Assembly (NCBI GenBank): GCA_934045905.1
Contig: OW203770.1
Location: forward strand, 4,774,001 to 4,838,000
Length of the DNA stretch: 64,000 nt
Source: Leuctra nigra
Lineage: Eukaryota > Arthropoda > Insecta > Plecoptera > Leuctridae
Direction: 5' to 3'
Shown piece by piece: positions 56,412-64,000 of this stretch (position 1 is its first letter; each line of letters opens with the position of its first letter). Made by a program: the position numbers and the translations under genes. The notes under the pieces are model-generated. The model saw only the letters and a list, made by a program, of their open reading frames with translations. It was not told the DNA's origin and did not search any database.

Positions 56412-58730
56412 TAATAGCCAATTGGCAATAACTCTCTAGAAGCTCAACATGCTAAAAAAATCTTGCAATGGTTTTTCAGCGACTCTACTTTGTAGAGTAG
56501 ATTTCCTAGATACCGGTGGGTTGTGTGAATTAAAGGAAATCATGAACATGTTCAGAATATGTTCACACATTTTCAGTCCAGAGCATTTATATCATAGAAT
56601 CAAGAAATTGTTTGCTTTCCTTACCCCCCCCCCCCCCCCCCCCCCCTCTCGCCAATATGGTCCGTTTATTCAATTTCTTTTAGCAACCACATTCATTCAT
56701 TTTTATTCAGAAATATTTCTGATTTCGCAGGAATAGTCTACGTTTGCACGTAGTTTCCTACAGTTGGCTGCCAACTCTGTTCTGATTTTGTTTTTGCCAA
56801 AACCGACTTGGCCCGTTTCACTTTCAGCTGTCAAATGCGATAGACAAACTCGCTAAAACAGAAGTTCTAACTGGACAGTGGTTGTAGAGCTGTGGATGGC
56901 GCTAACTTATTGATTCACTCATCATATTTCCTTGAGAAGCCGTATAGGGTGCTAAGTAGATACAAATTGTGTAGCTAAGCTTCGTTGAGCGCTGCGGTCT
57001 TGCGTAATATTGGTATTGGTAGGTAAAAGTGGTAAAAGTATGAGGTATAGTTAGTTATATAACATTAGGTCTGGATTTGGGTCTGGGGGAGGGTCGTACA
57101 ACAATTTGCGGGTCCGGCCGGATTTTTTTTAAACACAAATTATGGTCGATTTGACGATTTAAATTATTTTAGGTTGTACCTTTTTTTTATTATTATCGAC
57201 TAGGTACCTCGATATTTTTTTGTTTTTCTGGTATTCGTTCAATCCTAATTTTTTCGGGCACCCCATAAGCCCCCCCCCCCCCCCTTCCGTAGATTTGTGT
57301 GAGGTAGTTGATTATCTGCGACTGCTAATGGCGACCGATGAATGATGATGGAAGGGAAATAATGACGAAGAATTGTAAATGGACACTGGACGGTAGGAAG
57401 AGGTGGTCATGGCTTAATTTCATCACGTTACCTTCTGAGATCAGAAAGGACGGCTGCATAAATCCAGTCTAGATACCCTTCAAGATTTTGCCAAGATCGT
57501 GATAAATATTTCTAAGATTTTCCAAATTTGCAATAATAATTGGTACACAATATGTCGATATACCGACTAAGCCTGCTCATAAAGAAATAAAATGCTGTAA
57601 AAATCTAAGTATTATCATGATTATAATTTTCAATGTACCATCTTGTTAGAAGAGATGGAAGATCGTGTCATAATTAACAGAATACCGTTCTTCTAGGATT
57701 GATTTTATTATGACTTAAAATCTAGTCAATAATTTTATAAATTTATTTTACTAGATTTTGTAAAGAATGTGTTATCTTACAAGTTGTTGCAAGATCATGG
57801 TTCATGGGCCATGGCAGGATCTTGTCAGGATCTTGACAAGATTTTTCTGCAAGTTGGTAGTAGGTACTTTAGTTTTCTTACCGACCTTCCATCTTTCCTC
57901 TTGGCACAGAGGTCTAGCGGTTGAATCATCTATAAAACGGCAGTAAAGAGAAATAATCTATGACCAACACGCGATACGGAGACAAGCAGTAAATCAACAC
58001 AACATCTGGATAATGCTTCAGAGATAATTGCATACAAAAAATATCCATCTACTACGTATACGTATGCATATTACGATAACACTCATGCTAGCAATACAAT
58101 TCAACGGTTCAGAAAGTTTTTTTCTGAGTAATTTATTCGTGTACTTCTACTTCGAAATGCAATTTATATTTTATAGAATCTCTAGAAATTCCATTCTGAA
58201 TACAGGCCAAGGTATCTCATTTCCTGCCTAGAGACGGATGAATGAATGGAAAACGAACTACCTAACTCGTAATTTCGCTGCAAATTCTATGCACGTTCCA
58301 GCCCTGATGAAAATCTTTTCAAGATTTTCGAGTTCGAGTTTCGAGTTTCGAGTTTGGGCACAAATATTGTGTTTAAAAGTCGTGGCTATATTGATAAATT
58401 TTCCGAATTCGACAAAAAAATTGTGTTTTAATTATTTTTCTCTATTCTTATAGTTTGAATGGTTCAAAAGTTATGAGGATATAGGACAAATTTATTATCG
58501 CCATTGTATACCTTCAAGTGCAGGCGACTCTTGATGAATGGAATGTGTAAGTGATAGGTAGATTGACGGTGGGAAGGAGTCGGTCGTCACATCAGTAAAA
58601 AATGTTGGAACCTTCCCAGCATTTGCTTCTCGTCAGAGAAACCATTGACTCTGAGGAAACAATTGTTCATGTCCAGACTATGCTGAAAAATCTTGCCAAG
58701 ATCTTAGTAGGTAATAAACTTCTGTAGGTA
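56412..58730. other. No gene recognised
   Basis: C runs at 56624-56646 and 57270-57284. A hAT-like GC motif lies at about 57070-57125 (GGGTCTGGGGGAGGG, GCGGGTCCGGCCGG). Several degenerate TCTTGCCAAGATCTTG palindromes occur between 57470 and 59110. Confidence 0.45.
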
Positions 58731-58941
58731 CTTTCGACAATTCATAAAACGGTATTGAACGAAACAGATTGGCTGCTGGTCAGGCTCCTTGACAATCAAT
58801 CCTTGTTATTATCAATGAAATCAGAGCTCACCACTATAGAGGTATATGAAGAGTATAAGTATAGACCTCATCAGATGATGCCAGTACATTTTTTTCAGAC
58901 AATCCATTTCTTTCAAATACCGGTTTATGAATTGGCGAGTG
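58731..58941. mobile_element. CACTCG-family MITE, diverged
   Basis: Ends CTTTCGACAATTCATAAAAC and (inverted) GGTTTATGAATTGGCGAGTG. The interior shares CAATCCTTGTTATTATCAAT with the other copies. Confidence 0.72.
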
Positions 58942-59155
58942 TTGCCAACTTTGGAAGATCATTGTCAAAATTTACATTCTTGCCAATTTCTTGTTTTGAT
59001 TGTTAAGGATGATACTACATTAACAATGCATTGTATAAAAATGTACCTACAAAATCTTTAGATTTTGCTTGCTACATCTTCCTGGGACTTTGCCAAGATC
59101 TTGGCAAGATTTTTCGGCAGTGGTGCGTCAACCCTGAGCCATACGTCATTACTAG

Positions 59156-59281
59156 CTGCTGTGTAACCGAGTAGCGATGGCGCATTGTGTTGCCATGGGC
59201 GAATGTGGCAGGCTTGCAGTGGCCGATGACGCCTCTCTGGAGGTGCTCGTCGACCCGGGGGAGGCGGCGTACAGGAATACC
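59156..59281 (+). CDS. Possible coding exon, unassigned
   Basis: From ATG 59177 the frame reads MAHCVAMGECGRLAVADDAS and then LEVLVDPGEAAYRNT before TAA. Codons are strongly G/C-ending, as in the phosphatase exons. An acceptor-like cattactag precedes it. No convincing donor and no recognised domain. The opposite strand is open for 99 codons here, so strand and reality are both uncertain. Confidence 0.3.
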
Positions 59282-59399
59282 TAATGTCAGGGGCGGGGCG
59301 GGACCTTTCCGCGCGGCGCAAGTGGCAAGGGTTGTGTTGCGATAAGGTCGGCGTCATGGGATAGACACCCTAAAGCGTGATATCCGTAAGGGTCAGATA

Positions 59400-59560
59400 T
59401 TGAGCGAGCGAAGCGAGTGCCTCATTTTCACTCTTTTTGCACAATCGGACTCATTGTTTTGGGGACAGGTCGCACCGTTTCTCCGATCAAGTTGAAATTT
59501 GACACACGTGTAGGGACCAACAAGCGGTTTGCACATGTTTTTTTTTTAATCCGTTTTTTT
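59400..59560 (+). repeat. 5'-type end of the GAGCGAGCGAAGCGAG family
   Basis: It starts TTGAGCGAGCGAAGCGAGTG and continues with cgcaccgtttctccgatcaa, matching the - strand of about 5880-6037. Its other end was not located. Confidence 0.6.
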
Positions 59561-59829
59561 AAACCATCATAACCATGGATCTAGCCATCGTACGGAAACA
59601 ATTTTTTTAGCAAAATGTAGCTTAAAGTTTGCTCCTTTTTACTAGGCACTATATAATACCGGCTTAAAACTATAAATCATGTAAATTAATTATTGAAAAA
59701 CTAAATCTTTAAATGCGCGAAAATATATTTTTTCTAATTTTTCAAATTTTAAAAATACACTGGCATAAGTGTTTACTAAATACTGTAAAAGTTTGAAGTT
59801 GGGACGCAAATGGGATCGGGTGGTATGAA

Positions 59830-59905
59830 TTATTCCTCATTCGGGAAGGTCGGCAGCGGGGATCGAACCAGGACCTCCGACCCAGCTTGTCCGTACCTTA
59901 GATCC
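59830..59905 (-). repeat. tRNA-like box B segment, partial SINE?
   Basis: The - strand reads GACAAGCTGGGTCGGAGGTC and then CTGGTTCGATCCCCGCTGCC. The GGTTCGATCCC box B and its approach resemble the head of the SINE at 43141. No recognisable SINE body follows. Confidence 0.35.
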
Positions 59906-60387
59906 GTACTGTTCGTGTAAATTCATAACAAATTATTACCAAGTCGATGTGCTTCGTAGGCAACGACGTCTTTTCGTAGGTTATACTCTTTTTTTTACAA
60001 GTTCAGCAGGCTGAAGATTTTGTACCTATGTATAAATAAATATGTTGTTTTGTCTAGGTATTGTTTTGCATACTAAGAACTGCCTCATGGCAATGGAATG
60101 CGACATTTAGATAAACATTTGGCTAACTTTAAAGCCATATCGTCCAAACATTATATTAAACAACATGAGTTTTTTCTCATTATAATGTCTATTGACTAGG
60201 AGTGATATTGAAGGGTACGAAACGAAAATATGACAGCTTGCACGAAAGAAAAACGTTATTTCCTAAATTTTTAGCCAGGGGGGATGCCTAAAGAATAAGA
60301 ATTTAGAATGTATACATTTTATAGTGCGAATCACTTACTACACTATTGTAATAATAAGCCATTTTCTGTCTAAATCACTGTAATGTA

Positions 60388-60595
60388 CACTCAAACCAAT
60401 AAAAATTGGTACTCGAAGAGAAAAGGATTTACTGCTGGTAAAGTTCCTTGATAATCAATCCTTGTTATTATCAATGTAATAGAGCTCACCTACTAAGGTA
60501 AATTTGATGCGTTAACACAGCCTTCATGGGATGATGCCATCAAACCTTAAATCAATCCTTTTCTTTTCGAGTATTTATTTTTATTGGTTTGAGTG
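60388..60595. mobile_element. CACTCG-family MITE, 208 bp, TA-flanked
   Basis: Ends CACTCAAACCAATAAAAATT and (inverted) TATTTTTATTGGTTTGAGTG, with TA at 60386-60387 and 60596-60597. Confidence 0.82.
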
Positions 60596-61049
60596 TACCT
60601 CAAATAATGAACCCTCTTGCGATTCATGAGATTTTTTCCGTTTTTTTCCTCATAGCGTCTGGGAGAGATTGAAAAAAATACATTTATACCCTGTTCACCC
60701 TGATACCCTGTTCACACTGAGGATTCGATCACAATCCAAATCTCGATTGAGTTGTAAGAACGCAATCAAAATTTAAATCATGCTCGAACTCAAGGTCAAA
60801 CAAAATAAATCGTGAATTTTAAAAACGAAAACTTACAAATGCATGCTCTAATTTGCATGTAGCAAGCATTATAAAGTTTAACTTGAAACTTGCCTCCATT
60901 TTGATTTCGATTGTAATTGAACTGGATCATGATCGAATTCTAAGTGTGAACAGGGTATTAGGGTACAAAATGAATATTTGACTGCGCACAGAAGAGAAAC
61001 TTTTTTTCACTAGATGCACATTTTAATGTGCCAGACATTGTATCAAATA

Positions 61050-61850
61050 CTAGGAAAACGCTCAGTGTAACGCGTTGATGAGCGAGCACGTACGTGCAAA
61101 TTCTCGAACCGGAAATGCACGTATACAACGCACAAAAAACATATACATCAATAATGAATTGAGATGTGATCACTCATCATAAAAGTATATGCTTTTCATC
61201 GAAACTTGAAAATAGCATCTAAGCACCCTGGTACATAAAGCAAATGAGATTCAATTCAAGTGGCACTGGAAAACATTCATTTCGATACTTCATTACTGAC
61301 AGATATTAAAAATGTCAATAAGTTCATACCTACGTTCTTAGCTGATTGGGATGCAATTTTGTAAAATAAGAGACAATGTTGGTCTTAATGATCATGCAAA
61401 ATATGAGTTTGATCAGAATTATCGAAGGCCGTTTTCATTTTTCAACCTATCAGGAGATGTTTATTTAAATTTTAACCAATGAATGAATTTCAAAAAAAAT
61501 TAGGGTCTGCAAACAGAAATGGTTGTCTTTACATGTGTGCGAAATTTCAGCCCGATCGAAGAAAAGCTCTGACCTGTATAGCCAAAATATGAGTTTGATC
61601 AGTTTTATCGAAAACCATTGTCATTTTCAACCTACCATCAGGAGATGTTTATTTAAATTTTAGCCAATGAATGGATTTCAAAAAAAATTTGGGTCTGCAA
61701 ACAGAAAAGGTTGTTTTCATATGTGTGCAAAATTTTAGCTCGATCGAAGAAAAACTGTGACTTGTATATCGTCAGATAGCAGAAAAAAAACAGAAAAAAA
61801 TAAAAACAGGTCCGTGCCAAAAGAGCTGTGCAAAGCGTCTGTCCCTGTGA
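61050..61850 (-). repeat. Partial copy of the 4895-6037 family
   Basis: The left edge ctaggaaaacgctcagtgta matches 4895. Internal blocks (aaaatatgagtttgatcaga, gggtctgcaaacagaaa, gtctttacatgtgtgc) match 5740-5900, one of them twice. Homology ends after gtccgtgccaaaagagc, so the GAGCGAGCG end is missing. Confidence 0.65.
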
Positions 61851-61979
61851 GTTGTGTGAGTACATTTCGTTCACCTCCATGGAATCTACGGCACAAACAA
61901 AACAGCATTTCACGTGGCTCAACCGATCGAACATTCCAAAATATTTATTTTTTGAAATTACCATCATGAATTACTTTTT

Positions 61980-62960
61980 CCAACATTTGAACTCTATTTA
62001 AGTATAAACAAATCATAAAATGTCATTTAACTTGCAACTCCTGTCTTACAGCGAGGTTTCAATTTATTGCCTTCCGAGAATGAACAAAACTGGCTTATAA
62101 CTTCTAAAATAGCACACGTTGGTATTGTTTTCAATTTTCTCCCTAAATAGGATATCCATTTATCTACCATAAAAAAAGTTTTTTGATCAAAGTTGGGACT
62201 ACATAAATATTAGATCCTCATTATTAGCCTACAGTACATTCGACACGGAATTTGCAGCAACGAGAAATCTAGTTTTTGTTTGGAATTCCTATTTTCCACG
62301 CTAATTTTGGCTATTTTTCTGGCACTACCTCCATTCCACCCCATAACAATAGAGGAGCAAAGAAATTCACGTTTCTGAGGTGTATACAGCATTTTATTGG
62401 CGATTGTATTTTGGCATTTGCCCTCAGGCGCTGTAAAGGTCCTGTCCGAATGGAGTTAAATGTGACACGATTTTACTTGTCTACCATAAGATAACATGGG
62501 GAAGAAAACTCAATTTATCTCAAAAACTAGACACGAGAAGTGTTAAATTTTTTCAAGGATTGTGTATGGCGTGATTATCAATAAGTAGACAAAAAATTAT
62601 GAAAATCTGAGACTATGCCCGATTGGATGTGCCATCTTCAATCTCGCCGGCCGCGAGAATTTTTCTGGCAATTAGACTTCGTAAATGGGACGTAAATTAA
62701 CTGTGACAAAAACTCTAATAACTTACTTATTTATACAAATATAACTCTTATTTAGAAGTTTAGTTTACATACTGTGTTCTGACAGCTATTAAATAAGTGA
62801 AATGAAGGATGTATTATCAGTAAATAAGCCCTTTTTCGAATTAAAAATCGAAACAAATTTATTGTAGAGGGTTTTCACGACCCCAATTCCATCCCAGAAC
62901 TATCGTGAATGACATTTAAAATCATAATCTAGTTAGATCAACCATTTATTTCACTTCAAA
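61980..62960. other. No gene recognised
   Basis: AT-rich. A block at about 62655-62700 (gagaatttttctggcaa, gacttcgtaaatgggac) is repeated in inverted order at 62990-63030, suggesting an undefined foldback. Confidence 0.4.
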
Positions 62961-62999
62961 AATGTTAAAACTATACAAATATTTTATCCTCCCATTTAC

Positions 63000-63310
63000 G
63001 AAGTCTTTGCCAGAAAAATATTCGCGCACCGGTCGCGTTCTGCAACGCGCCGCACACGCGTGCACTGCGGGCTGCGTCTAGCGGATGAACTCCGGTGCAA
63101 TGTGAACGACCTTGACGGCGCGCACAAGGTGATGCCACGGAGCGGTATGTGAACACACCGACCCAAGTGCAATCACTCGCCAGGAATGCGGAACACGGTG
63201 GTGGGGGTCACCGTGCGGTCGTCTGCCACCGCCGCCGCCGTCGTCGACGTAACACTCCTTCGGCGTCGTGGCACACATATCTGTCACTCATAGGTGTTTC
63301 CTCCATTTTG
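63000..63310 (-). CDS. GC-rich stretch, possible - strand exon, unassigned
   Basis: On the - strand a start-like frame MEETPMSDRYVCHDAEGV begins near 63307, and a second frame runs through GGGGGRRPHGDPHHRVPHSW to VHIAPEFIR and a stop near 63078. The CpG-rich composition is unlike its AT-rich surroundings. No domain is recognised and the splice sites do not join the two frames convincingly. Confidence 0.2.
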
Positions 63311-63345
63311 CACACTTTTGGAATCACGTAATCAAGCACTTACGA

Positions 63346-63704
63346 CAGGGGTCGGCAACCTGCGGCTCCTTGGTGGTTCTTGAATGGCTCTTTAAATAAA
63401 GATCTGGAATCGAAACATTTGACAAATCGGGAAAAAAACGCCCTGCGGGGCAACAATTGGAACGTTATTTGATTCAATTTGTTCATTATAGAGTCCCAGA
63501 ATCACTCGAATTGTCGACATTCTATATAAAAAAAGCGTCCTGCGGTCAACAACTAGTGGGCTTCGTCAAAATATCAAAATAAACTAGTAATTCAATTTAT
63601 TTTTTTCGATGTATTATATTTGATTGCCTCAACTGCGGCTCCCATTATAATTTATGAATTTTTTGAAAATTGGCTCCTTCACCAAAAAAGGTTGCCGACC
63701 CCTG
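63346..63704. mobile_element. hAT MITE, 359 bp
   Basis: Ends CAGGGGTCGGCAACCT and AGGTTGCCGACCCCTG (one extra A beside the right end). Flanks ACTTACGA and TCCTACGT match at 5 of 8 bases. Subterminal GCGGCTCC and GGCTCC words recur inside. Confidence 0.82.
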
Positions 63705-63982
63705 TCCTACGTCAACAAATACAGTTATTTTGAAATATTCTCCTACTGACTCATGTCACCATTACAATATGATTTTTTTGAGCACACCTCAAGAATCATT
63801 GAAATGGACTTACGGCCTTCTACCTCGGAATGTACTAATTTGTGTGTATGTTAGTGTACTAATGGATGTTCACGTTGTATGGGTCTTATTGTACCCCCTC
63901 CATTTTTTTATATGACTGCTAAAGCTACTCCAGACATAAAGGGATCGAGGTCATCTAAAACATTTTCGTTGTGTCTCTGCAG

Positions 63983-64000
63983 TACTTTATAAACTTACGG
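63983..64000 (+). CDS. Possible exon start at window edge
   Basis: A good acceptor (ttttcgttgtgtctctgcag) is followed by an open frame YFINLR to the end of the window, phase 0. It could be the next exon after the candidate 5' exon ending at 52605. Confidence 0.3.

Noticed and set aside
1..64000. CRISPR array or prokaryotic operon
   Set aside because: The direct repeats have no CRISPR-like spacing with unique spacers, and the genes have introns and eukaryotic splice sites.

Overview
The window is nuclear DNA from an animal, almost certainly an insect. It has AT-rich intergenic and intronic DNA, short exons with GT..AG introns, and a very dense load of small DNA transposons. It also carries an insect-type tRNA-derived SINE with a perfect target duplication. 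Frequent 'taggtaggtacc'-type words and foldbacks of GAAAATTTTCAT type suggest a hemipteran or lepidopteran, but the sequence does not decide this.

Two protein genes are well supported. (1) On the + strand, 1379-17786, are the last five coding exons of a PTPN3/PTPN4-type (Drosophila Ptpmeg-type) tyrosine phosphatase. They encode the whole catalytic domain with intact WPD and [10 protein letters not shown] motifs. The FERM and PDZ exons must lie left of the window. (2) On the - strand, 38772-32605, is a complete METTL2/METTL8-type tRNA 3-methylcytidine methyltransferase. It has two homologous, alternative first coding exons. One gives a plain cytosolic N-terminus. The other gives a basic, acid-free N-terminus that looks like a mitochondrial targeting sequence. 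Both end in the same phase and can join the same downstream exons, so one locus could supply both the METTL2 and the METTL8 function. This is the most interesting observation in the window.

Right of the METTL gene the signal is thinner. There is one convincing orphan exon at 44398-44511 (+), a probable 5' exon with a CpG-rich promoter-like stretch at about 52200-52605 (+), and a possible exon starting at 63983 (+). A few further GC-rich open stretches (59156-59281, 63000-63310) I could not assign.

Most of the remaining sequence is mobile DNA. At least fifteen non-autonomous hAT-type elements can be bounded by terminal inverted repeats, most of them with exact 8-bp target duplications. Others include a Tigger/pogo-like element with a hAT nested inside it, TA-flanked mariner-like elements, PIF/Harbinger MITEs, a family with 7-bp duplications that sits next to phosphatase splice acceptors, and a possible Helitron-like family. 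A 5.6-kb foldback built of about 300-bp tandem units occupies 24750-30350. Next to it, at 30370-31340, is a tandem array of a 50-bp exon-like segment. Boundaries come from reading repeats and duplications by eye; superfamily names follow from duplication length and terminal sequence.
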